Source: Chrysaora quinquecirrha (taxonomy: Eukaryota > Cnidaria > Scyphozoa > Semaeostomeae > Pelagiidae). From it: DNA of 64,000 bases. The translations under genes and the position numbers were made by a program. The DNA is taken from NCBI GenBank assembly GCA_014526335.1, contig JACTAT010000039.1, positions 4,698,202 to 4,762,201 on the forward strand, in the 5' to 3' direction. Shown here piece after piece: positions 31,222 to 44,429 of this stretch; the first letter of the stretch is position 1; each line of letters begins with the position of its first letter. A model generated the notes under the pieces. That model saw only the letters and a program-made list of their open reading frames with translations, had not been told where the DNA came from and did no database searches.

Positions 31222-33886
31222 CCTGCAGTTATAAGAATGAGGAATCATAAATTCCGTTTCCGACGAATCATCTTTCACTTCAGTAGCGTGGCCATCTTCC
31301 CCATACTGCGCAGGAAAAAAGGATTTTTCAGCAACAAGATTGCACCCCTCTGTCAAATTTTCAGCTTCTCAGTCGACAAAGAAAAATAAAAGCTCATAAA
31401 TAGTTAGACTGATCTTCCCTTTGCTATGGGCCTTCGCCCGCCCATCAATATACACTTAAACTACAAACCAGAAAACTGCAAAAGACAATTTTATCTCGCG
31501 TGGAGACTAGAGTAGGAGGAGGTGTTCTTGATGACTGTTTCGTTGGGTTTGTCGTCAAGATTTTGATATTCTAGGTTCATACTTCACATTGTCCAATTTA
31601 TTTTTTCTTTCTCTTCTTCTTCTCTTTTTTTGGCTTTTTCTTTTTGTTCTTTTTGCCCTATAAAAGAATGAAAAATGCATTTTGGCATTCTGGGTAGGTA
31701 TTCTGGGAGGGGTACTGTTCCATTTAATGCATTGAGCAAAAAATTTCCTGCAGTTTGGCCAGCATTGTGTCTTCCGCACTGTTACAGATAACAGGGGGAG
31801 CCCCCACCCTCCCCTTGCCTTCCGTCTCCTTGATCAAAGCAGTGGCGTAGCCAGAGGTTGACCGTTCATTGGATGAGTAAAATGGCGTGTTAAAGAAAAA
31901 TAGGATGTTGAGTTCAGAAGAATTAACCAGGAAAGACCCTGCGTCAGTTATTCGTTACTTATTTTTACAACGATTGGGGCAAGGAGGCCACTGCCTTATT
32001 GAAGCGACTGATTCAAAGTAAACAAAAGTTATAAGCAGGCTAACCTTTGCGTTAACATCGTCATCATCAGCTACCTCCTCTGCTTCCCTAAAAGATTAAA
32101 GTCGTCATTTTTTACATCTCTTTATACAAACTTAAAGCATGGTACACATTGGGTCTTTGGTGTGAGCTGAGTAAATGACCCCGAGTAACCGATCCAGCGA
32201 CACAGTGATTTACACGCTCCTGTTCAGCGAGGGAGCGGTATAACTCCGGATACGTAATAAATGTCTAGCTTCGGAGAATCTAACAAGGGTGCTAATCCGG
32301 GCAAAATATTGAAATGGCGAATCGGCGAAAACCCATGAACCGGAGCGACATATATATACCACTCCTTCTGTAGAAGTGACTCCCTGTAATTACTTACCCT
32401 TATGTTCAGTTGTTTTGATCTTACTCTAACGAATCCAGCGACTTCAGCCACTGTAATAGCAGTGAACCACGTGTAATAACGGATTGAATAATTCAATGCA
32501 CTGATGTCGATACTTACTCTTCTGCCTCAAAGTCAACATAATCATCATCAGAAGAGCCTTCAGCGTCGTCAGCCAACGTGTCCATTATCTCTAAAATTGA
32601 AGCGAAAAGAAACTTGGTATTGGAACTTTGTAAACTAACAAAGTCTAACATAATTACTGCGACCCCACTCTAGAAGCGGCATGGTCTAATCCATCTAGCT
32701 TGTGGTGTCAATAGATAAGCAAGAGGTCGGGGTTCGAGACCTAGCTATGGTAGACTTGCTTCCCAAGTCCTTAACTTTCGCTCACATTGAATTGGATCGA
32801 TGTTGTTGTTGTTCGCTTCACCTTCAGACAATTGTTGTTGTTGTTAGTATGAGCGTCCAGCAATTCAATTCAATAGCGATAACTACGACTCATGTAATAA
32901 GTCTACAGATATGGCAGCACCACAGCAGATTACAATCCGTTTAGTAAGTAAGTATAGGACGACGGTTATCGGAGGCGACCCTGGGCGATCCGCCTGAAGG
33001 CTCGTCTTTCGATGGCTACTACCAGGAAAGTAAGGGTGGGCGACACTCGTATCCTCATCTGGAGACAATTTACCTTAATTCATACCCTTTCAAACTGAAT
33101 GCCAAGTCTTTTGTATGATTCGGCCTAGATTCGGCCTTGGCTCGAACCTAAGAGCTCGCGAATCGTGGGTGAGCGGTGAGCACTCTACCAACAGACCACA
33201 CAATAGGTAACGAGACGTCCCTTAGAACATCAACAAATACTCACTCAGTTTTGATCTCAGCACCGCCAACAGTTCTTGAAAGTTGTCTATACTTTTGCTG
33301 TAATCCTTAGTAATATGATAAAGATTCCTAAAGACGCATAAACTTTACTCAGTGCATCTCGATCATTTCTTTCTTTGGCTATCTCAAGTCGCTTCTCGTG
33401 ATACTCTATTGCTTGTTCATAGTCCATTCGCATCTCACTGAGATTCGCTAGGTTGTTATAAAGCCTGCCCACTGCGAAGTTCTCCCCTCGCTTTTTTGCA
33501 ATGCTCAAAGCGTTGCAATAATGATTAAACGCTAGCTGAAGATTTCCTCGCATTTTGTAAACAATTCCTAAATTACAGTGAGCTCTGCGCTGGTTAGTCT
33601 CGTCATTTAACTTCACTGCTAATTTTAGTTGCCTTTTGTAATATTTCATCGCTGTCTCGTATTCCCCTTGTTTATGATATCCTAATGCTAAGCTTCCAAC
33701 AGCTTCCAACTCTTCTTTCTTTTCCTCAAAGGCAACCGCGTCTTCCAAATGAAGATTAAGGTACTTCATCTTCCGGCGTATATCTTCCACTTCTTCCGGC
33801 TCATATCTGAAATCGCGTGGATCGTTTTCGACTTTTTCTATGATTTTGTTCTCCATTTCTTCCATTAGCTTTTTGATACCCGCCAT
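31222..33886 (-). CDS. TPR-repeat protein, 5' part (four exons seen, one frame break)
   Basis: Exons on the minus strand: 33886-33245, 32590-32518, 32087-32045 and 31305-31222; phases 1, 2, 0 and 0 agree at each junction. The start MAGIKKLMEEMENKIIEK begins with a short coiled coil. Four to five TPR units of the GPSM2/LGN-like (TPR_12) type follow, with A-x4-YxxxLxLA patterns (GEYETAMKYYKRQLKLA, NLQLAFNHYCNALSIA, MDYEQAIEYHEKRLEIA). The frame breaks at 33325-33328. A -1 shift turns the stop-bound tail into NLYHITKDYSKSIDNFQELL, a perfect next TPR. Later exons are strongly acidic (DDAEGSSDDDYVDFEAE, EEVADDDDVNAK). TPR units then an acidic tail is found in TONSL-type as well as other scaffold proteins; I do not assign a symbol. 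Further 3' exons are not identified. Confidence 0.75.
32690..32775 (+). mobile_element. tRNA-derived SINE fragment (family C)
   Basis: CTTGTGGTGTCAATAGATAA then GGTCGGGGTTCGAGACCTAG gives a degenerate box A and a box B (GGTTCGAGACC). It resembles the heads at 17835 and 43665. It lies in the first intron of the TPR gene. Confidence 0.45.
33115..33215 (-). mobile_element. tRNA-like SINE head
   Basis: On the minus strand, GGTCTGTTGGTAGAGTGCTC followed by GAGCTCTTAGGTTCGAGCC carries both box A and box B of a tRNA-type pol III promoter. A functional tRNA is unlikely because the stems do not pair well. First intron of the TPR gene. Confidence 0.45.
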
Positions 33887-35697
33887 TTTGATGCTTCACC
33901 TTCCGCACTAACAACGTATCTTGAAATCTTGTTTGCTTCTAAGTACGGGTGCTTGAATTCAGGGCGCTTGAATAAAGTATTGTTGACTTGATGGTCACAT
34001 CTTTGCGTCTAAAATGAATCAGTTCTGGCCAATGGAAAAAGACAACATTCTCGCATAATATCAAAAAGGGACAGAATTAAATGACAGAATTCGACCCAGG
34101 CCTTTTGGCGTATCTGATGTACAGTATACTATAGGAAGACTGGTTAACCTTAGAGGAGTGTTTTTTTTCAAGAGCATTTGTTGTCTTGTTCATTTTAGGC
34201 CTGGTAGCTTGTTAAAATCATTTCGTTAAATTCCCGTAAAATCGTTTTCTCGTGTCAGCTCAAAAATTAAAGGTAGAAAGTTGCTCGGTACCGTTGTGAG
34301 AATTTGATCCAACATATGCTGGTTAATCCCCTCCAACTCGTGATGGAATGTCAGGAAGTTGGGCGTTAGTGCATCAGCCACAACGAGTAGCCTCCAAGGG
34401 GCCGAACGAGCACATGCTAAGCCTGTTGGCTACAGCCCCTTGGCCTGATACAGGGATCAACTGCCCTTATAGTCAGTGCCTGGAACAGGGAAAGAATTTC
34501 CGGCCCCTGTGCTCAAACGGATACCCCCCGGCACTCTAGCCTCTGCAAACCCATGAACTGCCTGACTAAGACAGTGATTTTAAGGTCGGTGGCTAACAAT
34601 GGCTAACGCACCTGTCCCACCGCGGAAGGAGGCGGTGAGAAAGAGGAGTAAAAGAAGAAATTAGAAAAGAAGGAAAACAGCGCAGAGGGAGGGTGGGAAG
34701 GGCGTTTAAATAAATAGCTCAAATTGATGAAATCAAATCAAAGCTAATCTGAGCATGCTACATGCAAAGACTTCATGATTGAAAGAATTCACACATACTT
34801 CCTTCACGAGGTTACGCCCACACCATGGCCTTGCTTGCTAGGGCCGCAATGCATGACAATCGAACCCAGTCCCTCTTGGGTGGATTAACCTCAGATCAAG
34901 TCTGTGCCTTATCTGTCATAAAATGTTGTAAACATGTAGAAATAAATAATAATATATATTGTAGAAATGCAAATTTGACATACAATTGCAGTTTATAAAC
35001 GATGAATAAGAACTGTCATTAGTAAATAGTAAACAACTGTTTGACTGAAAAATAACCATTCTGCCGTCAGCTCTCACGATGCAAGATGTTCTGTTCATGT
35101 TCCTGTTCTTACGCTATGTAGTCCGTATAACGTGTCCAAATACACCTTCTCAACTAAGAGCCTCGTTTTCAGAATTTACGGAAATTTGTTCGTACGAAAA
35201 TTTTGACCCCATATTCAGATTGAGCACATTCATTTTAGCGTTGACGCAAATTTTTACGCTTCTAATCCTTACGACGTTGATTTTATAGCGACGAAAAGGT
35301 TGAAAATCTATAAAGGATTTGACCGTGACAAATCGCTCGGGGTGAAATTTTACACCCTCAGTCATTTTTCGCGGTCAAATCCTTTATAACTTTTCAAACT
35401 TTTAATCACTATAAAATGAACATCGTAAGAACCAGAAGCATACAAATTTGCCCAAACGCTAAAACGAAGGTGCTGAATGTGAATCTGACGTCGAAATGCT
35501 TCTGTGACACAATTTAAAATTTTTTTGCAAACGAGGCCCTTAGTTGCAAAGGTGTATAGTCTGAGAAATTTTACTGATTACTAACTCCCACTGATAATTC
35601 CACACAATAGTGCCTATTCTGTAATCCATTCACTATCGATTTCTACCTCACATAGTCTTCCAAAATACTTTACAAAACCTTGAAATTCGAGTTGAAA
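33887..35697. other. Intergenic between the TPR and NACHT-WD40 genes
   Basis: Holds the TPR gene promoter, an unassigned GC-richer patch at about 34300-34640 (no protein recognised) and the inverted-repeat element at 35153-35541. Confidence 0.5.
35153..35541. mobile_element. Inverted-repeat MITE with CTAAG(A/G)GCCTCGTTT ends
   Basis: Left CTAAGAGCCTCGTTTTCAG; right GCAAACGAGGCCCTTAG. Near the centre TATAAAGGATTTGACCGTGA pairs with TCGCGGTCAAATCCTTTATA. The element lies 157 bp beyond the stop codon of the NACHT-WD40 gene. Confidence 0.75.
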
Positions 35698-38600
35698 TTA
35701 AAAAGTTTTATTCTCTAGCACTGTCATAACTTGAACACTCTCTCCAGCTGATACAAGAATCTTATTTGCATCTGAATCTAAATTTGCAACAAACGACTCG
35801 TTATCATGCACAGACCTTGCAATATCATACCACTCGTTATGCAGCATTCTCCACACGTGGACCTCACCTGATGCCGAAGATGCGTACACGGTATTGGCAT
35901 CGGAGGCAACACAGTTTCGCAGACCATTCCGTGTTTTCTTGCTTAACGTCTTTCCGATTCCCAATTCATGATCAATATGAAAGATCACTAATGTCGAACA
36001 ACCGGCTTTCTTTCTGGGCTCGTAAGTTATCTGTCTTTTTTGCTTTTTCTGTAAGCGATGTGGTCCGGGCTTTTGTACCGGGATATCTGGAGGTGGAAAG
36101 TTTGCAGGATCGGGAGGGCTCATGAAAAGAGCTTGTAAATTCTGTAGATTCTGAAGCATTTCCTCCGACATGCCCGGTGGCATCGGTGGCAGCACAGGTG
36201 GTGCATCCTGAAGCTGGAATGGCCCCGAGAGATGATCGGAATTCAGGAAAAAGTTTGACGTTGAATCGTTTACTGGGGCGATTCCCTTTCTCTCCGGATC
36301 TTCGAGTCTCGTGTCATCCGATGTTACGGGAGCATTTGGCAAAAACCAAGTTGCGTTTCCAATTTCCACCTTAAGAGCTGAAGAATCGTCTGTGATGTCA
36401 AGTTGGGTATCAGATGGTAATGGTATGCCCCTTTCTGTATTATTCTGCTGTTGTTTAGATTCAATCTCACTGATGTTTAGTTCATTATTTCGAGCGTCGT
36501 TACCAATACCTTGTGCATCAGTATACCCATTAACAGCATCTGTCTCTCGCTCTGCTTTCTGTCCCGCAGATTCCTGGGTCTGAGATTTGATAGAAAACTC
36601 TTCGGCATCTGTCTCCAGTTCTTGCTCCTGTCCCGCAGATTCTTGCGTCTGAGACTCGCTGGAAAACGCAGCAAACCTCGCGTCCTGTTTGATTTCACCT
36701 TGGGCAATGCAGACAAATATAGGATATCTATAAGTAAGAGATACAAGTGGGCGGCCAATATCAATTTCATAAATGCATTCATGACTATAATTCCAGAATT
36801 TCACCTTTCCATCTTCTGAACCAGACACAACAAAGTATTTCTTAGTGCCAAATTGAGCACAAGTAACGGGCTTATCATGTGCTTTCCAAACAACGTCATC
36901 AAAACCAAGAGGCTTCATCTTTGGTTCAACAACGACAAGTCTGATATCGCAGTTATCGCCCAGTAAAGCCGTTCTACCATCCACAGAGAACGAACAGACG
37001 CGAACCTTTCTACCGACGCAGCTTCTTTTCACATCGTATGTTCTCCCAGTTTCGCCGTTTAGTAACTCGTAATAATTATCTCCCGCCATCATGACTTTAC
37101 CTCCATCTGGTGTTATTGCCGCTGAATTAATGTCTTCGCCACTGCAGCATATTTTGCTCCACATGCATCTTGGTTCAGAAATCTTCCACATGGAAACCAT
37201 ACCCCGTTTTCCAAAAGTCGCGGCGTAATCACCACTTTTATTAGTCGCACAACCAATTATTCTATACTTTGTTTTCAATGCTTTATTGGCGGACCGTTTG
37301 ACAGCTTTCCGTATGTCCCATATTTGAATATCATTACTGTCACTGCAAGATGCAAGGTAGAAACCATCAGGAGAAAAGCACAATTTATTGACTTCTGCCG
37401 TGTGCCTGCAAAGCTCCAGTACTAAAGCGACTTTGATAGCGTCTTCCTCCGACCTTTCTACCAGCCATAACCTCACACTACCATCGCTACCTCCTGTCGC
37501 CAAATACGGGAAGAAGAAGTCAATTGACACATACTCATGCGGTGTAGGAAGTCCTTCTAATACCTGAACTGAAACGTTCCCATTCTTCCCTTTTCTAATG
37601 ATAGTGGTTCCTTTACTCGCCATTTCATAGTCCATCTTCCTCTGTATCGCATCTGTATACTCCATGCCTTCTTCTACCCATTGCTGGACTAACTGATCAT
37701 TCTTAAACACGTTCTTAGCCCAGGGTGAATTGCTGTCTTCGGAATACTGCGTACGAATGTGTTTTTCTTTGCCAGCTACGATTGTGATGTCCTCATACTG
37801 CAGTATATTGAACACTTCCTTCACATTACATTTCTCCGTTAAATATTCTTCGAGCTCAAGCTCCTTTGCTTCATGTTGAAATACGCTTCCTAGATCAAAG
37901 TTCAATATTTTCCCATCAGCAAAACCAATAACTAGCTCCTTACAAGAACTAACTGAAAAACAAGTTGCCGGGTATTCCTTGTGTTCTGTTTGAAACAACC
38001 AATTTCCACGGCAATCTCCAACTCTAATCACTCCATCATCCCATGCAGAAAACAGCAAAACGTCATCGTCCATTTCGATAATCCTGCATGCGTTTCCAGC
38101 TATTTTCGAGCCTTCTTCGTTCTGAACTTCCCATATCTTCAGCTGCGAAAAGTCAGTAGCAGTCCATAGGCACATCTTTCCATCCGATGATATCGACAAC
38201 AGCAAATTGTCCACCAGATCGCAGTCATTTACAGCCTTTGTATGAGCCTGAAAACTTGTAATCTGCAAAGCTGATGCGTAAGACCAGGTTTTAATACGAC
38301 CATCTAAAGATCCGGAAGCGAGAAGATTGAAGGATCCGACGGCTTGCTGGTCGGTTTCTAGAGACCCGGTATCTAAAGACTTTTTTGCCTGGGTACCGTG
38401 CTGTGATGCGTCCGCTGCAAAATGTTCGGGCTGGTTTGAGTTGTCATCTGATTGTTGAGAGTCCTGCCTTTTCTTAATAGGCGTTCTAACTACTGATTTG
38501 CTATCTTTATAAGATACCACCTCAGATAAGCCATTGGCAAAGCACTTGGCAATTTTCTTTGCATTATTGCTATGTCTTTGAAACGCAACGCAAAGCACTG

Positions 38601-41600
38601 CATCATTGTGGCCTTCAATTACACCATACAGTGCATCGTCAATACCATGCGAAGTAGTTACTATATATGGAGGCTTTTCTTTCAGTGCATCATAGGCACC
38701 TCTCACTGCTGAGTCAGCCTTATAGTTTGCTGCTTCTTGATAAACAAGAGTCGGGTATTTGCTGATCACATGGCCTCTTTGCAATACAAACGAACTGAAA
38801 TCTGCAAGGTTGCTTCTCGTAGGCCACTCATCTGAAGACAGCTCAACTCCGAGAGCTAATGCGTATTCATGCCGCAGGTCCTCGATCTGACCTTGCATTG
38901 CCTTTGCATGTACATACTCCAAACTACAAAGGGTATTTTCAACTTCCTGCCATAGCTCTGCTTTGATTAGATGGTAACACAGTTCACTTAACCGACGTGT
39001 ATTGATAGTACAGTCGTTTTTTGATTGCTCAACAAACGACAGATTCTTCTTTGCAGCATCTAAGCTCTTGATCAAACTCCCTTGAATAACAAGCTGATTT
39101 TTCGGAAGTTTTCGGTCTGCGATTTCTTCTCTGTTTTCTTTGTTCACAAATGCTTTGCCATGCTCTGCCCAGTGTCCGCTGAAGTAGCGAGCTAAGGTTT
39201 TGTGAATCTCCTTGGTATCTTGGGAGTGCTGTGTCATTTTGATGGCAAGTTCTCTGCATTGCCGATGAAACCAGTTGAGGAGGGGGATGCCATCAGAGAA
39301 GCCTGACGTTTCTGTGAGGTATTCATCCAGATCTGATAGGAAGCGGACAACCTTGAAGAGAATCAGAGAAAGAATCAAGCTATAAATAATTACGGATCAA
39401 TTTTTGGGATTTTGAAACCACGCTATGTAACGTTGTTTTCCACAAAGACCTGACAGAGCTATGTGGAGGACACTGATAAGAAATGGAGCAAAAGCTAAGA
39501 AAATGACTGGGCAACAAACAGAAAGGGACAAGGGAGAGAAGAAGATAAAGGAGCCTACTTCATTTATGACATACATTGTCTGGCATCAGCAGTGTCTTGG
39601 ACTCGAGATAGCAGTGCAGGGCAGTACAGGGAAGAGCAAAATGGATAACGATCTGTCATAGGAATAGCCATTCTGCATCTGGCAGGAGCAACGAGCAACG
39701 ACTTACTGAACAACAGAAGGATGTGAAAGAAACGAATTTGAAAATGAAGTTTACCTGTAGCGATGGTATTCTCCTTATAGGTGGTACCCACCACTGAAAA
39801 ACATCATCCAAAATTTTGTCGTCACAAGACATAATATCCTCTATTTCTTGTCTAGATAAACCATGGTTAGCTGCTGTTATGTATGCGATACCTCTTTCAA
39901 ACAGAGTCTTTCCGTGAACAATGCTGAGTCGATTGAAAAACTGTACCAATAACTCTTCAACGCTTTTGGCTGTTTGGACTGGATGATCCGAAACATCGGT
40001 ATAAGAGCGCCAGGATCTTGTCTCATCGTATGCTATTTTCATAAATAGTGGCAATGGACAGCTTCTGAATATGGCTTCTATCATCTGGAAAGAAATGGAA
40101 ATAGGTGATGGTAGCAATCGGAGAAAAAGACAAAACAGACGAATTCCTTTGCTACTCAAGAATTGGACAAAGTACTATCGTAAGATGATATGTAATGGGC
40201 AATTGTTGAAGACGGTTCAGTTTGTGAGCACAAGAACTGTGCTGAAATTGAAATCCGAATCCGGAACACTTCTGCAAAACATGAAATATGTTCCAGATGC
40301 CAACTGTTTGGAACAGAGGTATTTGATACAGCTGTGATCTGTTCCCAATGAAGATTACTCTCTGGGATTGTATTCTGATACACGAGTGCAACAACCAACA
40401 AACGGTTGTTACGTTGTTATAGGAACCTTCACGATTTGTTTAAAAGACAATCATTACTCTTGCATGATTATCTTGCGATTGTGAGATTTCCTAATCACCT
40501 AAAAGCATAAATCCAAACTTGAAACTGCTGAATTATATCCATTGTTGTAATTGTAATTCCTTTTCCAGCGATCATAGAGTCGTTGTGACATCGCAAAATC
40601 ATGAAAGGAGGAAAGAAGGGTGATCTATCTGCATGGATGACTCCTATTCGAGATTGTTATCTTCCACAACCATGGGATGATCATGCGATTGTTACGATCT
40701 TATGGAAAGCCAGCAACATAGGACGAAAACCTTCCTGCGTTTGTTTGGTCCGGACTAGTCTTTTGGTGAAACAAAGTGCAAATAAAGAATAAAGATTAGA
40801 AATGTATCAGAACCGAGCCTTTGAACAATCTACAAACCTTCTGCTGTTCCGTCTCCAATTTTCGTTTATCAATTTCCAACCAGCTTTTTAAAAGTGAGCT
40901 ACAACATTCATCAGTCATTTTCCTCACTTCAATGAAGTTCTTCTTCCCAACCAACCCTTGCAAATACTGGAAGTATACAGCTCCTTTGTCATTAGATGGC
41001 GTACATGAAACAACTATTCTAACATTTTTTGGTAAGCACTTTGGCAGCCATTGTGATTCGGATATCATATTGACGTCTGTTAATTGATCTAAGGCATCAA
41101 GAAATAGAATTAACTGAACATTGGGCATATCAGATTGAAAGTCGGAAATCTCTTTTTTAAACTGATTGGCTAAAAGATTGATGCTGTCTGGAAGTTTGTC
41201 GTCAGATTCAAAACTTTTTTGCATTACAGCCCAAATCTGGTGAATAATTGATGTTAGAAGACTTCTTGTATGGCCAGATTGGGATGTTGTTCCAATGAAC
41301 CTAAACATCACAATATTTCCTTCCTGATGATGCTGCAAAACGTTTTTAACTGCAAGAGACATTAGGCTAGACTTCCCAGAGCCTGATTCACCAAATATCA
41401 CCAGTGGCTCAGTCAAAACATGGTCATATTTCCCAGCATCTGAAATATTATTTGCACAACAATAGCTCTTTATTTGTTCCAATAATCCATCTCTTCCTAG
41501 AACATTTTCTGACCATTTCGCTAAGGTTGCGGCAGCTGTTGACACTTCATCAAGCAGAGCTTTCTTAGTTGAGCTCTCAGGAGCTAAGCCTGACTCAGTG

Positions 41601-42881
41601 GTCTTATATTTTTCATTTATAATCTGTGTTTTGATTGAGTCAAACACTCTGTCACATATTGCATCAGTAACTTCTTTCAAATATTCAGAACTATTCCCTT
41701 TAGTTATTCCACCATTTGACCATTCTAGCGTGTAATGTATAATGTTGCTATCATTCAGCTTTTCAGCTACCTTCTTGTGTTTTAAGTTTAAAAGTTTTCT
41801 CCTAGACTCTTCATTTACTGATTTTGTATCCCAGTCAATATCAATGAACTTCCCCGCCCCTGAATCAATAACATGGTCCTCAATACTTCTAATTGATCTA
41901 TTGATCATGAAAGCTTTTGCATTGACATTATCTACATTTAGCAACCCGTTATAAACCTCTTGTTCAGTAACACTTATTTGATAAAGCTGTTTTCTCTCCT
42001 CTGATTTCAACAATATTGAAGCTGTTTTCAGAGCACTTTGCATTAACTCAAACTCTTGCCACCAAAGATCTCTGGCTGTCTTTCGTTTTGTTTTATCTTG
42101 GCTGTTGTAATCACATAAGACATGGGAGATCTTTTGTAGAATGAATATTGATTGCTGCTTATTGGTATCAAGCTTGAACCATTTTTCAAGGACATCTTTG
42201 GAAGACTGATCTGTGATATTACTCAATAGTTCTCTGAATTCTTCACTTGGAATCTCAGAAGGAAATGGACAATAACCATATTTATCACACAGCAGGGTGA
42301 TAAAGTTTATACCACGTGACTCTTGCTGACATCTACGCAGCTCTTGCATGCATAAATTTGCTGTCTGATGGTCTTCAGAGGCTTCATCTCTCACTCCCCA
42401 TCTCATTTCACAAAAACGAAATTCATAACCAAACAAACTGCAGACTTCTCTTAAATAGGGTTGCACGTCTTCTATTAACATATTTCTCTCAGCTTCTGTG
42501 TCAGTAAATGTTGAGCTTACAAATATAGAGAACATTTTAGGCTCAGCTTGGGGATATTTGAAATGTCTCCTTTCAAAACATCATAGAAATCATGGTCTTT
42601 TTCTTTACTGTTGCCTTCAGTATGATGCCTGAATTGATCTTCCCAGTATTCTTTATGTAGGTACTTGTTCCATGGTTGCCTTTGTGATCTTGGATTGACC
42701 AAGAGGCACTTCCTTCTCTCTGGCGAATTTCATTTTCCGTCTCTTGATGGTCTTGGTCCAGAGATTTTGCTACAGCATCACTGCTTTCATTCTCAAGTTT
42801 AGGAGAACTGTTGCTTTTGTCGCATTTGTCTGTAACTTCATTCACAGTTATGGCTCCGTTCTTTGACAAGCAGTGTCCCAT
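35698..42881 (-). CDS. DUF4062-NACHT-WD40 STAND protein (NWD1-like)
   Basis: Exons on the minus strand: 42881 to 40838, 40084-39755 and 39351-35698, all phase 0. Order: an N-terminus starting MGHCLSKN, an acidic linker, then FVSSTFTDTEAERN...CEMRWGVRDEA...LLCDKYGYCPFP (DUF4062). NACHT ATPase follows: Walker A GESGSGKSS, Walker B LILFLDALDQL, sensor-like RIVVSCTPS. A winged-helix-like exon comes next, then about 1,200 residues of WD40 propeller units (ASGSLDGRIKTW, ATGGSDGSVRLW, ASCSDSNDIQIWDI, VSGSEDGKVKFW). A repeat with QTQESAGQ and a proline-rich loop (PPVLPPMPPGM) interrupt the last blades. NWD1/NWD2-type proteins are STAND NTPases that oligomerise on ligand binding; function here is unknown. 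I chose 42881 because an acceptor (GCTCTTCCAAG) lies just upstream. Two -1 breaks: 42700-42731, and the T4 run 42535-42538, just before FVSSTF. Confidence 0.9.
40085..40837. other. Intron of the NACHT-WD40 gene
   Basis: This 753-bp intron separates the NACHT exon (donor AAG|GTTTGTAG) from the 110-codon exon (acceptor TTTCTTTCCAG). Open frames on both strands inside it show no recognisable domain. Confidence 0.6.
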
Positions 42882-44429
42882 AACCGGACTTGGAAGAGCA
42901 AAAATGCAACAAGATGTCAGAGCAATAGCTAAACACAGATAAAGACGCCCGCCATGTTTGTTTTGCTTTCCTTTTTGTGCAACAGCAACAACCACATGTT
43001 GTCAACAAGAAAATCAAAATGTTCAGTGACGTAAAACTTGCCGTGAAGGCACTGTGGCTTGAAAAAGATGAAACTTAAATTTGAAAAATTCGAGGGATAA
43101 ATAGGTAAGACCAACGACCATTTTTGATTAAATTAAACTTTATTCTTTGCTTTCTATAAATTGGTAATTTTTGCCGCTATTACTTCGCAATTTATGGAAA
43201 GAAAGACGACTGACTTCAGGAGGTCGTCACTCAGGCAGCGCCGGCGGGCCTAGTTGAGCAGTTTTGAGCAGACGGACTTTGTTATTCGTGACGGTCCTGT
43301 CGACTTTTAGCTAATTCAGAAAGTCGCTTTCCGTTCTATTATTTGAATGACTCATTAGAAAATAGGCCTATTTCACTTAGTTTTTGTTGTTGTTGATATT
43401 ATTCGTTTATTTTGATATATTTTTTCTTTTATGGGTTAAAAATTTTAATTGGTTCCAGCTGTGAGAAAAATGCCAAGTCATCATCATTTTTGTGGGTTGT
43501 AAAATATGCAATTTGTTAATCACAAGGTTAAGCTAATGAACCTGTTTTAAGAATTTCAAAGTCAAGGATAGCCAATTGCTTAAACTCAAAGAAGCAGCAA
43601 CATTTAAGGATTAATCATGTGAGCTTTTCATGCATGTTCTTATAAGAAGGTGCTGGGGCTTTGTGGTGTAATCTAGCTGACTCGCTGTGTCAGAAGCTCA
43701 GTGTGGTCAGTGTTCAAGCCCAGCCACAATAGCTCCATGACCAAGGTCTAGATCTTGATTAGTTAACCTACTACTGAGATCCTAGAGACTGGCGCTAAAA
43801 CACCATTTCACCTTCTCCTTCAGAGATCAATGTTGGCTTGTTTTGTATAATGTGCAAAAGGTGGCTATTAGGTGAAATGGGAACTTAGAAAATGACAACA
43901 AAAATGTGAAACTTAAAAGACTGAAAAGCCATTATCTTTAGTTTTAGAGCCCTATTGAATGAGTATTTTGGAAGTGCTTGAAACTTGCAGCAGCAAGAGT
44001 TTCAGGTCACCTTGAGTTTCATTTTCCCTTTGACCTGACATTAAATTGAATCTCAGCTTGGCATGAATTTCAAACCAGTGTGAAACAATTTATATGAAGA
44101 CTGTCTTAGATAGATTTTTTATGGGGATCAAGGTCTGTGAGATGGTACATACTTTCATAGTACAGTATTACAATGGATACAGGATAGGGCTTGCAAAATA
44201 TTCAGATCTATAACCTGGAAATACCCCTGGAATTACCATTTACAGTTTAACTGGACCATTAACTAGCAACTAATACCTTCAAACTAAGATTCTAGAATGA
44301 ATTTTTTTAAGATAACTGCCTCTTAACTATGCTGTGTTGCATTTAAAATTAACCAGAAGTTCTTTTTGTCAACAGATGCTGTATAAGGTTTGTGTGCAGT
44401 GGACCTCATAATAAATACACCAATATAAA
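42882..44429. promoter_or_regulatory. Divergent promoter region of the NACHT-WD40 and ZFYVE genes
   Basis: About 1.5 kb separates the two start codons. On the plus side an acceptor TTTTTGTCAACAG ends at 44375, so a 5' UTR intron precedes the ZFYVE coding exon. On the minus side an acceptor lies just before the ATG at 42881. First noncoding exons are not located. A family C SINE occupies 43660-43830. Confidence 0.45.
43660..43830 (+). mobile_element. tRNA-derived SINE, family C
   Basis: Head TTTGTGGTGTAATCTAGCTG with box B-like TGTTCAAGCCCAGCC. The body has GATTAGTTAACCTACTACTG, AGATCCTAGAGACTGGCGC and TAAAACACC. Related bodies occur at 2960-3075 and 53670-53780. Confidence 0.6.

Noticed and set aside
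39461..39661. Small plus-strand ORF within the NACHT-WD40 intron
   Set aside because: No homology, lies in a 403-bp intron bounded by good splice sites of the opposite-strand gene.
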